Source of the DNA: Isoetes engelmannii
Lineage: Eukaryota > Streptophyta > Lycopodiopsida > Isoetales > Isoetaceae
Direction: 5' to 3'
NCBI GenBank assembly: GCA_011763485.2
Contig: JAANSK020245498.1
Span: forward strand, 1-23,778
DNA: 23,778 bases
Shown here one piece after another: positions 1 through 8,983 of the stretch. The notes below the pieces were generated by a model, which ran no database searches, was not told where the DNA came from, and worked only from the letters and a program-made list of their open reading frames with translations. The stretch's first letter is position 1; every line of letters starts with the position of its first letter. The translations under genes and the position numbers were made by a program.

Positions 1-408
1 TGATCCTTCAAAATCCAATTGAAGAATCCAATTGCTTCATAAAAAACATACTCCTAAAGAGACAAACATTCCTGTGACTTACATTTTTGCACATGGTGAA
101 AATTTTGCTTAATAATCTAAATAGGTCCCATGGCTTCCAAGTGCCTTTAGATCCTATACAGTTCTGTCACCACTTCTTAGGCTTTGCTAACCTTTGCATG
201 GATAATAGAGTATGTTTTGTTTTACAATTCTTGCCAATTTCATTGATAGAAAACTAATACATTTTATATTATCTATATTTCCCATTTCTTCTTTGTTTCT
301 CCTATCCTCCCCTCTCCCCAACCCTGTGTTTCTGCTAGTTCCCTTTGTCATGGTATATTAGTAGAAAAGTTCTTTTCAAAGCAGGAATAAAAGATTGTAT
401 AGAGAATT
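1..408. other. AT-rich stretch with no recognisable gene
   Basis: I see no coding signal or structured repeat here on either strand. The LINE similarity begins just to the right, so this could be eroded LINE sequence or flanking DNA. Confidence 0.4.
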
Positions 409-703
409 AAAGAACTATTCTCTAAGCAATGTTTTTGCCAAGCTTTTTGCATCCGTTCTTGAAACAAAGCTCAGCAGTTGGGTAGATGAAAATGAAGCTC
501 GAGCAAAGTGCTAGACGGGTTTTAGATCCCAGCATTCTACAGTGGACCACTTGGTCACGTTTCATTGAAGGTGCTGAAGGTATAGGAAACGTTAAAAGTG
601 CTCGTTGAAGATGCTAAAAGTATTGGAAACACCAGATTCATGGCATTCACAGGCTTTACTAAGGCCTTTGATAGGGTTAATAGATTAAATTTGGCACATA
701 GGA

Positions 704-870
704 TAGGAAGGAAGGAAGGAAGGAAGGAAGGAAGCATCTTTTAACGTCGCGCCACAAAGGCAGCATCCAAAGGACATGCGACGGCACAGTACAAAGGAGG
801 ACCGAAGTCCTTAAACAGAACGAGGACCGAAGTCCCGGAACAACAAACATCAAACTTTTATGCTCCACAG
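704..870 (-). mobile_element. 5'-truncated retroposon inserted in the LINE, with (CTTC)n tail
   Basis: A 167-bp insert sits between perfect 6-bp direct repeats ATAGGA at 698-703 and 871-876. On the minus strand it ends in a tetranucleotide tail (GGAA units at 706-734 on the plus strand), as some LINE and SINE 3' ends do. Its body carries two near-identical copies of GGACCGAAGTCC about 26 bp apart. Removing the insert and one repeat copy brings the reverse transcriptase frames on either side into register, which supports a real insertion event. The family is not recognised. A 5'-truncated LINE tail and a SINE are both possible. Confidence 0.65.
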
Positions 871-1127
871 ATAGGATGGAGAGATTGAACGTTGCACCTA
901 ATCTAGGTCATGGTGTTGCATGTCTATATAAGCAGGTTCTTGTAAATCTCTCATTTTCTTTTCAAGGAGCTGAAGAGGTTGAGAGTACCATGGGGGTTAA
1001 GCAGGGATGCCCGTTGACGCCTACATTGTTCGGGTTGTTCATTGATGAGCTTGAAGAATGGTTGGGCAATCAGGGTGGACAAGGGACTGAGCTTGATAGC
1101 TATGTGATGCAGTTGTTGCTTTTTGCA

Positions 1128-1169
1128 GATGATGTGGTACTTATTACAGACGATGTGCTACTTATTGTT
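1128..1169 (+). repeat. 21-bp tandem duplication over the RT catalytic box
   Basis: Two adjacent 21-bp units (1128-1148 and 1149-1169) differ at four positions. They encode DDVVLIT followed by DDVLLIV, so the Asp-Asp pair of the FADD box is repeated seven residues later. The frame is kept. Confidence 0.8.
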
Positions 1170-1474
1170 AAAACATCATCCGAATTACAAAAACATTTAA
1201 ACGTCAAATTGTTGCCCGAAAAATGAATGTGAATAGAGAAAAATCCATAATTATGGTCATTAGGACCACAACTTATCTTGATTCCTTATTTGAAGAAGAG
1301 AAGAGTAGCTAGAAAGAGTTTCACTCCATATCTTGGGATAGGATGTCTAGCCTCGACGTCTTGGTTTTTCGCAAGAGATGTGGAAGGTGGAGCGAGTTCA
1401 AAAACAACTTGCACAAGCTCATGTATGGAGTAATGGTTCAGAAGGAGGTGGAGCGGGTTCAAAAGCGACTTGTG

Positions 1475-2961
1475 TGACGCTCCTCGGTCCTATACGATGC
1501 TCCCAACGTATAAATATGAGGAAATCCATTTCTTGGCAACACTTTTACTAGCAAAGGCCCTCCATCTACGGACCACTTGTGATGGCCAAATGACCGAGTG
1601 AAGGACACAGAGGTGTCATTGGCTCCATTCCTCCACTAGGATATCCTCTACGGCGGAAGCGTACATACATGTTAGCACAACCACAATACATATAAATCAT
1701 ATGCCACCTCGAAGGGTGGCCCATCCATCATCAGTACAAACATCAACATACATTGAATAACATACACAATGCACCATAAATGAAGGTTCTACCCCGGGCT
1801 CAGACTCAAGGGGGTTGACTAACGGTCAGGGTCTCCGGATAACAACAGATAGAATCATGACAATGGCGTTGGCTAGGATAGGACATTGGCTAGGTTAATC
1901 CACTCCATCCGCCCCTCCTGTGCATACTTTGCAAATAGGCTGGGACATGATATGGTGTGATTGTAGCCTTCCGAAGACGTAAATGGAGTCACCCTATGAG
2001 ACTACTCCAGATTGCATCTACTCGGTCCGATGAGGCAGACAAGTCCCTTCCAGGAGCATAATGGTTCCATGGATGGCTAGAGAATGTGGTCTCCAACCCC
2101 CATTCGTACCCGACTTAAGGCCCCAAAATCTATAGGTTCGGACGACGACACCCGCACCTATCTAGTCAAGGACCATCCTAAAGATCGACTCCTGACCCAG
2201 GGGGTGTCAGACCCATACTCGGCCCACACTCAATGATCGACTATAAGTCTAGCATACTATAGTGGATCCAGTAGCCGTGCTCAGCAAGGCCCCACTTCCA
2301 TTTCACCATTATGTCTGTTATCTGGTGCTAATCACATCATAGCATCTACAGCTCGATGGACTCTATGCACAGGCCGCATTTATTGGGATTTATGGGGTTC
2401 TAGCTAGAAGCATCTATGATCTTAATAGCCTTTTAGGTCTCTACCTTTTCTTATCCCACAAACACAATAAGTGCAGCAAAGAATCACTATAATCACTTCA
2501 TAACCTCAAATAAACAACAAAATAAGTCTAATCATCTATCTAAGCAATCAAGGGTCAATTTCTATCTAGAAATCCAAGTTATCTAGTCTACTAACCAGCA
2601 TTTTTGCTAGAACTATTATCTCGAAGGGTCTCCATCTTCTTGAGGTATAAGACGACGACTTCCCCAAATTGATTTGGCGCAAAGTCCCAATTTGGCTAAG
2701 TCTATTTTCGTAGGTTTTTCCTTGCCCAATTGATTTGCGTCAAGTGTCAATGCTAAATTAGTTATTATTAACTAATTTAGTATTTTAGCCTTTTTTTAAT
2801 ATGAGGTTATGCCCTAAATTCGAGTTACAGTTTTTCCCTTAACAATTAATGATTAACATAGCTAACCTTAACTTATGAATAATTAATGCACCCACTAATT
2901 ATTCATAGTGACGTGTCATGTATTTATACTCAAAAAGGCATTTAAAATACTTGAAACGTCA
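1475..2961 (-). mobile_element. LTR-like block with TGACG...CGTCA ends, abutting the LINE
   Basis: The block begins TGACG on the plus strand at 1475 and ends CGTCA at 2957-2961, so it has 5-bp inverted ends and a TG...CA outline. It is 1,487 bp long. On the minus strand it is preceded directly by a purine-rich tract (2962-2981), as a 3' LTR follows its polypurine tract. A TATAAATA motif lies near 1510 on the plus strand. No long open frame is present. The LINE reverse transcriptase stops at its left edge, which suggests insertion into the LINE. A partner LTR was not found, so the assignment rests on termini and context only. Confidence 0.45.
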
Positions 2962-2981
2962 TGTTCTCCCCTCCCCTTCTT
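2962..2981 (-). other. Polypurine tract candidate of a gypsy-type element
   Basis: On the minus strand AAGAAGGGGAGGGGAGAAC follows GTTGAGGACAACATC, the kind of pol-terminus and polypurine junction seen next to 3' LTRs of plant gypsy elements. The adjoining TGACG would be the first LTR bases. Confidence 0.45.
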
Positions 2982-4015
2982 AAAATGATGTTGTCCTCAA
3001 CATCTAGATGACAACACGGAATCACGGGTTGCGCCACGTTAACACATCATATGTTACAATGAAACAAATCCCCTCCCCCCCAAAGAAGGCAACATAGAAC
3101 CGAAGGTTACGATATAGATTGGGAATCCAAACAACTTGAAAGGATTTAGCAAAATATTTGATAAATTGCTAAGAGGTCGTAGAAAATTCAATGCAGAGTT
3201 CATATGAAATCTGACATAGTGATGCATGGGAAGCTCAAAGCATATTAGAATAATTCCAACATGAATCGAGGATATGATAGAATTAGGGAAATGAAACAAT
3301 TCCCAGACCATAAGAAAAACTCGATGGTGAGATTATAAATTGCACAAAAAGTATGATCTTCAAAGTGATCAATTTTGAAAATGACGTGTAATGTGCAAGT
3401 CAAAACTCCTATTGTCAAGCATGGCGAGATACGCTGAACGAACCAATTGGGCTACATTAAGGTGAACGTGGCCGACTTGAGATTGTCGTAGAAGTTGCTG
3501 ATTGGATAGCATGACAGGTAACTTAGCTTCATGTAGAACAGCGATCGCAGTCACACATGAGATCATAAGAAGGTACGTAGATGAGCAAAAACAGGTGGGT
3601 TCCAATATGTATTCTATAGCACAACATAACATACTCATGGTACGATGAGCTTGACATACTTTTCTAGAAGGTCAGAGATGAGTGGATCATTTAATATCCC
3701 AATCATCGATGAAGGTTTGAAAGAACAAGTGGGAATGTAACGTTAATTCAGATCCATACGTGAGACAAGGGTTGTTAATATAGAGAGTCGCGCGATTTAG
3801 GAAGAAGTATGGCTCATACACGAATTGGCGAATGATAATGTACGTAATTCAAGCTATGATGGTACCATATATAATACCATGTGTTTCAGGGCAAGTGGAT
3901 AATGATTACATGTCATAAAACATGTTAGGGAGGTAATGTACGATTCATGGGAAACTAGAAGGTTAAAAGATCGTGATAGCGGGTCCCTAGGAACTAGTTA
4001 CTCTGGATACACTTA
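2982..4015. other. Unassigned sequence between two LTR-like blocks
   Basis: No family is recognisable on either strand. The short open frames (for example the minus-strand frames at 3054-3311 and 3369-3638) have no motif I can name. By position it could be eroded internal sequence of the element whose polypurine tract lies at 2962-2981. The T-rich minus strand contains a run of eight G just below 3090. Confidence 0.3.
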
Positions 4016-4639
4016 GTGGTGTTGGTCAAGTACATGCCCAACATGTGTGTATCTTATTATCTATCTAGACAAAATGATAGCCAAATACAAGACAGGAGAT
4101 ATGACTTTAACTGGCAAGTCTCCTATAAAATGGGGGTGAATTTACATTCTTGCCCATTCTGTCGAGTTGTTAACAATGTGGAACATAACTCTCAGACAAG
4201 GTCTAGAGAGTTTGAGTTAATGATAGCATGAAAGAAAGGAATATGCATGCACAAGCAACACATTAGGGATGCTAGAAATGAGCAAGCACACTTTCTATTA
4301 GGGTTACAAGGAACAAGAATCTCGAAGAGGTTCTTAATGTGTAAGGTTGAAATTACTGCCTTTGAAAAACGTGATTCGATTATGAATGACTTGTTTGAAA
4401 CAAGCACCAAGTCAATGATAACTAGCATTGGTAGAAGATACCAACTAATATTCATTCATTCACATAGAGTGTATGATAGAAGAAAGAAATTTGAAAATTC
4501 GTCAAGTACAACACGTCATATATACAAAGTTGGCTCAACACCGTTAACGGTTTCTAATCGCTCCACGTATATGGTCATCACACCATCGCCCTCCTACGAC
4601 AGCGTCGATTTGACCAAACGGGAGCTTGGAGTACTGAGA

Positions 4640-6041
4640 TTGGGTGGAATTCCGCAATCTTATCAGCTGCATTAGATACATTCTTGGTAGGTTTCTAGGT
4701 TCTATCACTTGGCGAATGTCCCTCCCAATCGACCAGATAATAGAGGCGACGATGCAAGAACTTGGAGTCCAAAATTTCTCGAACTTCAAATTCCTCATGA
4801 TCATCTATCTCGACTAGTGGTGGAGGTGGAGGTACACAATCTGGAAAGGGATTTGTCGTGTAGAGTTCCAACACAGAGACAAGGAATACTGTGTGAAGCA
4901 AAACTGTGGGCGGAAGCTCAAAACGAAACGCAACAATCCCAACTTGATTAATAATCCGGTATGGACCCAAGCGTCGATAGTCGAGCTTGTCACAAGGACG
5001 GGACGTCGGCAGGTCTCAGTGCAGGAGCTAAACAAGGTCACCAACATGAAATGGAGGGGCTTTTTGACGGTGCAAATCCGCATAATGGCGATGGCGGTCG
5101 AGACTCAGCACTAAGGATTGACAGAATCAGATCCAGCAGCATCAAGGGACCAACGAGAGTGCTGGCCATAGTTCAGAAAGAACGAAGTTTTGCCAGTGGA
5201 AGCATGCATTGAGTTATTATAGACAAACTCAGCCAATGGAAGCCAATCTGCCCAATCATCTTGTTGGTAATTGATGATGTACCGCAAATGTTGTTCCAAG
5301 TCTGATTCATGCGCGCTGCCCATTACTTTCTAGATAATGGCCGGAAGTCAATACGCGGTCAACATGCAGCAGCTCCAATAGACGTTTCCAAGAGCATGCG
5401 ATGAACTGAGCCCATGATCACTGACAATAGTGTCTAGCAGTCCGTGAAGTCTAACTACTTCACGAAGAAGCAGATCAGCTGACCCCTCACTAGTGATGGT
5501 GACGTTGCAAGGAAGAAAGTGCGTCATCTTGGAGAAGCGATCAACAACAACTATGGGGGCATCATGACCGCGAGAGGGGCAGCTCGGGAATGAAGTCCAC
5601 AAAAATATTCCTCCAAGATGTAGCTGGGACAGGCAGTGGCTGAAGAAGAGCATGAGGCAGATGTCTCAGAGTCTTCGCTTGACAGGAGATATCACATGGT
5701 CGAATGAGCAATTGCCCAGGGCACCAATACTCTCGACTATTGAGTTCAAGAGGCTTGACTACTCCAAAATGTCCAACCATAGGTGAGTCATCCTGGATAA
5801 CTCAAAGTCGAGCAGCACCATCCAGAACATACAGAAGTCCATCACAAAAAGGAAAGCCATCTCGGACCTCGAACTGATCATAGTTTGACCCCGTCTGCTT
5901 GGGGGAGGGAATCGCCGCCGCGATCTTGCGGAGCAGAGCCAAGGTGTGAAAGTACATCTTGTGCCAGTGGATCAGAAGGAATGCCCGAACAGACTCCAGC
6001 AAAGCTATATCATGAGGCCTCTCGAACAAGGTGATGGCCAT
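4640..6041 (-). pseudogene. Gypsy integrase with GPY/F module and chromodomain remnant
   Basis: The stretch opens with the integrase N-terminal region (GHFGVVKPLELNSREYWCPG, 5690-5780), then PHALLQPLPVPA and VDFIPELPLS. A frame change near 5565-5590 leads into the core APIVVVDRFSKMTHFLP with REVVRLHGL and TIVSDHG. INYQQDDWADWLPLAEFVYN and ASTGKTSFFLNYGQH follow (5170-5290). A third frame gives HVGDLV and CDKLDYRRLGPYRI near 4950-5040, and the chromodomain reads EFEVREILDSK then LYYLVDWEGHSP, ending about 4700. The Trp codon that usually follows is a TAG. NVSNAADKIAEFH continues to about 4640. Host proteins of this type use the chromodomain to target chromatin; this copy cannot be functional. 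Confidence 0.85.
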
Positions 6042-7020
6042 AAGCTAGAATAGATATGGTCCCAGTATAAACTGTGACAGCTGATCAAATGCGGGATCAC
6101 CCGGCTTAGGCTCCAGGTAGGAGCATTGAGACAGAGCATCCCTCTTCCCTTGGAGCGGTCCAGGATGGTATTTGATCACAAAGTCAATGGAGGGCAACAC
6201 CTGAGTATGCTATCGGGCTTGGCGACGATTGAGCACTTGAGCAGACTGAAAATATTCCAGATTTCAATGATTTGTATAGACTGTGAGCTTACGAGGAGAC
6301 CCTTCCAAGAAACGTCTCCACTCCTCGAAGGAATCAACTATCGCCATCAACTCCTTGTCATAAATTGGATAGTTGATTTCGGCAGCCTGAAACTTCTGCG
6401 ACTGATAGGCAATTGGATACAATTCATGGTCATCCTCCTCCTGTGACAGAATACCTCCAAGAACAAAATCAGAGGCATCCGCTTCGACGACATGCGGGCG
6501 TGAAGGATCCGTATGGGCAAGAACTAGAGCAGAAGTAAAAGCATGCTTCAGGACCAAAAAGGCGGTTTTTGCTTCCACACTCCATTTAAAGGGAACATCC
6601 TTTGACGTGAGGCGTGTCAAAGGGAGGACAATTCCTGAATAGCTCTTGATGAAATGACAGTAGAAATTGGCAAATCCCAGGAAGCATTGGACTTCCTTAA
6701 CTGATGAGGGTGTTTCCCAGTCAAGAACTGTGTTGACCTTCGCTGGATCTATGGACACACCTTGCGGTGCGATACAGTAGCCGAGGAACTCGACATTGTC
6801 TTGCTCGAATTGGCACTTCTCCAGCTTGGCATAAAGCCCATGTTCTCGCAATTTCTGAAGGACTTCCGGACATGTTCTTCATGTTTTTTCAGGGTCTTTG
6901 AGTAGATCGGAATATTATCCAAATAGATGATAACAAAGAGATCCAAAAACTCTCCCCAGTCACAAGATTCTCCTCATATAGGTCTGTAAAGTCTCCAATT
7001 TTGTTGGAGACAAGCCATGA
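6042..7020 (-). pseudogene. Gypsy reverse transcriptase and RNase H remnant
   Basis: The palm box reads FVIIYLDN near 6920-6943, with the second Asp of the usual YLDD changed to Asn. A frame change follows almost at once, and the longest open part (6264-6851) continues with AKLEKCQF, VEFLGYCIAPQGVSIDPAKV and the thumb block VQCFLGFANFY. RNase H is visible as VEADASDFVLGGILSQ, then YDKELMAIV. It ends VYTNH, where the family normally has an Asp before the His, followed by a stop. The same frame reopens as GKRDALSQCSYL near 6110-6145, the linker before integrase. Upstream of the palm box similarity fades by about 7020-7080. Confidence 0.85.
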
Positions 7021-8420
7021 CCATGTTCGAGCGGGTAAACACCATCGAAGTTGCTCTGTTGAAAACCTCCACCAGGAAGGTCTTTGTTTGAGATTAGAAG
7101 TTCATGCACCAATTCAAACCAACTCATTTGAATGATCGAATTCTATTTGAAAGATGTGTGACTGGTCTGCCCGCCAAATTGAAACCCTTTGCATTGAATG
7201 GGATCACATTCAAGTTTTAGGTGGGCCTTACAGTACCAATCGAAATTTGAGTGGTGGTTGTAACATAGGCTCGATCGCGGTCGAACTAGTATTGTGACCT
7301 GGTCGGGCCTCATGCAATATGGCACATCTAGAAGCCGATGCCCGTGCAATGGCAAGGGGTTTGTTGGTCCAGCAAAAAAAGTTGGAAAAAAAGGAGGAAA
7401 ATGATAAAAAATATAAACGGCTAGGAGTTTGGAATTTTGAAGACAAACTCAGGCTCATTGTGTGGTCATTTATGAATGGGCTTTATGAAAAACGCTCTCT
7501 AACACAAACTTATGTAAGACTAATTGTGCATCTCATAATATAACTATCCTCTACTTACCCATAAGCCGAAGTACTTTTTTGGGTTGCCGGAAGGACAAAC
7601 CTTGGCTTTGGGGGTTGGGTGGAGGAATCTTTCAATCCCAGCCGTCCGATTCACAATCGGACGATCTATATCTATTGGGCATCCGCGTTAGGAGGCGTGA
7701 AGCAATCGCTATGGTCTCCGTTGATTTTTGTTAGGATGTCGTTACGGTGGGATCTGGCCGTCGAGTTAGTTGCTTGCTTGGGTCCAACACATATGCAAAA
7801 GTTTTATGTTATAGATGGGTTTTGAACCAATGATATTTAGTTACAAGTCATTGACTCTTTATAATGCACTATCGCCATAATCCTAAAAATTATACTAATT
7901 GTCTTCATCTATGTTTGCCAAATGCCATTCATGAATGCTAAGTGGCATCTTACATGCCCGCGAAGTGATGCATATTCACCTATGCTAGGTGGCAGCCATA
8001 CACAATTGGAGTTCATGCAATATATATAAAGATGTTCAAGGATGACATAACTTTTCCTGTTCAACATCAATTGTGAAACATTATTGTTCAAGTTCTCTTA
8101 TTCTCTTGTACCCTAGTGGATATGTACAAATTCTTGTGTTATATATAGATTCTTCAATCTTCTCGAGTATTTTGAGTTCCAAATTGTAATTTTCTTGTAA
8201 CCTTTGACCTCATTCTGTATGTTTAATTCGGGCAACCCATAATGCGTTAGCACATTTTTCACATTGGTCACAAATATCTACATTTTCCTAACAAGAGCAA
8301 TTTGTAACAAATGCCCTAGAAGATGCAACTCTCAAAATGGAACTTTTAACTAAATGATTTAATACCATAACTAAATTGCATCTGAAGTTTGGATAGTGAA
8401 CATGTTAAAATTCCAAAGGT
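7021..8420. other. Intergenic stretch, no gene recognised
   Basis: About 1.4 kb without a convincing gene. A plus-strand frame at 7319-7543 is Lys-rich and has no motif I know. A perfect 9-bp stem with a 3-base loop lies at 7643-7663 (CGTCCGATT and its complement). Such a palindrome is common in plant repeats and is not evidence of a regulatory site by itself. Confidence 0.4.
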
Positions 8421-8426
8421 TCCTGC

Positions 8427-8620
8427 CTGCAAACGTTGTCATTCAAAATATTTGCAAGTGTATCAGTCAGCTTCATTTCCTGTGAATCAATTGCCAAGAG
8501 TTGCAAGTCGTCAAGTCAAACATTAAAATTGCCCAACAGTTGTCAGACTGCAAACGTTGTCATCTGAAACGTTTGCATCAATCAGTCAGCTTCATTTCCT
8601 GTGGATCAATTCCTAACACG
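8427..8620. repeat. Diverged tandem duplication, period about 120 bp
   Basis: CTGCAAACGTTGTCAT occurs at 8427 and again at 8548. CAGTCAGCTTCATTTCCTGT occurs at 8464 and 8583. Spacing shrinks by two bases between the two landmarks, so the copies have drifted. The repeat lies 230 bp or more beyond the predicted stop of the ARID gene and may fall in its 3' untranslated or flanking DNA. Confidence 0.75.
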
Positions 8621-8847
8621 TTTCAAGAAGTGAAGCTGAAGATGCAAGTTGTAATTTTTGTTGTTTTGTCTTTGTTTTCGCTGTATATTCAATCCATTGT
8701 TAACCAAACATAAGCTTCGCAGCCAAGAAGCTTCTGCAGATTGGCAAAACCTGTCTCCAAATATTTGAGTTCTAAGAACTCCACCTCAACAACACTGGTG
8801 GATTCTATGACGAGATATGGCGCCAATTCATAGCTATACAAGATACT

Positions 8848-8983
8848 TCAGGCAAATGGCCTGGAAAATCGGGTTGCTGTTACAACATTTCCTCTCAACA
8901 ACAAACATTGAGACAAGTAACACTTGTCCCAAAGTCAAACCACAAAACTTACCTTGCAACAACCAATGTACCACTTGCCACAG
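8848..8983 (-). CDS. Predicted 31-bp exon and terminal exon of the ARID gene
   Basis: The 10003-9157 exon can run on to a TGA at 9149-9151, but the bases there read GATG then GTATGT, a strong donor. Downstream, CTTTCCAG at 8984-8991 and GCAAG/GTAAGT at 8947-8957 bracket a 31-bp exon (8983-8953). TTTTCCAG then opens a last piece (8860-8848) that ends in TGA after four complete codons. All three joins keep the frame, adding about 14 residues rich in Val and Ala. Retention of the first intron would give the shorter end instead, so both forms may exist. Confidence 0.5.

Larger units (their letters stand above)
409..1470 (+). mobile_element. Decayed non-LTR retrotransposon (LINE), reverse transcriptase region
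   Basis: Reverse transcriptase of a LINE, now a pseudogene. Read in order on the plus strand: an LSNVFAKLFASVLETKLSSW block from about 409, an in-frame TAG at 514-516, then TGFRSQHSTVDHL (a typical RT1-2 block). FTKAFDRVNR follows near 650-680 (the usual first catalytic-Asp block), then an unrelated 167-bp insertion. After it an open stretch from 876 holds GVKQGCPLTPTLFGLFIDEL and the FADD catalytic box at about 1122-1133. A further block reads MNVNREKSIIMV near 1222, a YLGI-like box near 1332, and VERVQKRL at about 1448-1471. Similarity stops exactly where the LTR-like block begins at 1475. Stops and frame changes make it inactive. I associate the GVKQGCPL...IDELE wording with seed-free plant and algal LINEs; this is recollection, not a search. 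Confidence 0.85.
4016..7020 (-). mobile_element. 3' half of a decayed Ty3/gypsy chromovirus with candidate 3' LTR
   Basis: Read 7020 to 4586 on the minus strand, the order is reverse transcriptase, RNase H, integrase zinc finger, integrase core, GPY/F module and chromodomain, which defines a chromovirus. No gag, protease or 5' LTR is present, so it is truncated near 7020. A purine-rich tract (minus strand, about 4586-4598) is followed by TGGTGTGATGACC, a plausible LTR start. The inverse hexamer TGGTGT on the plus strand at 4016-4021 would close a ~570-bp LTR with TGGTGT/ACACCA ends. The LTR limits are tentative; the coding assignment is firm. Several stops and at least two frame changes mark it as dead. 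Confidence 0.8.

Noticed and set aside
4247-4675. Plus-strand frame of 142 codons
   Set aside because: It lies in the candidate gypsy LTR and reads antisense into the end of pol; no family resemblance.
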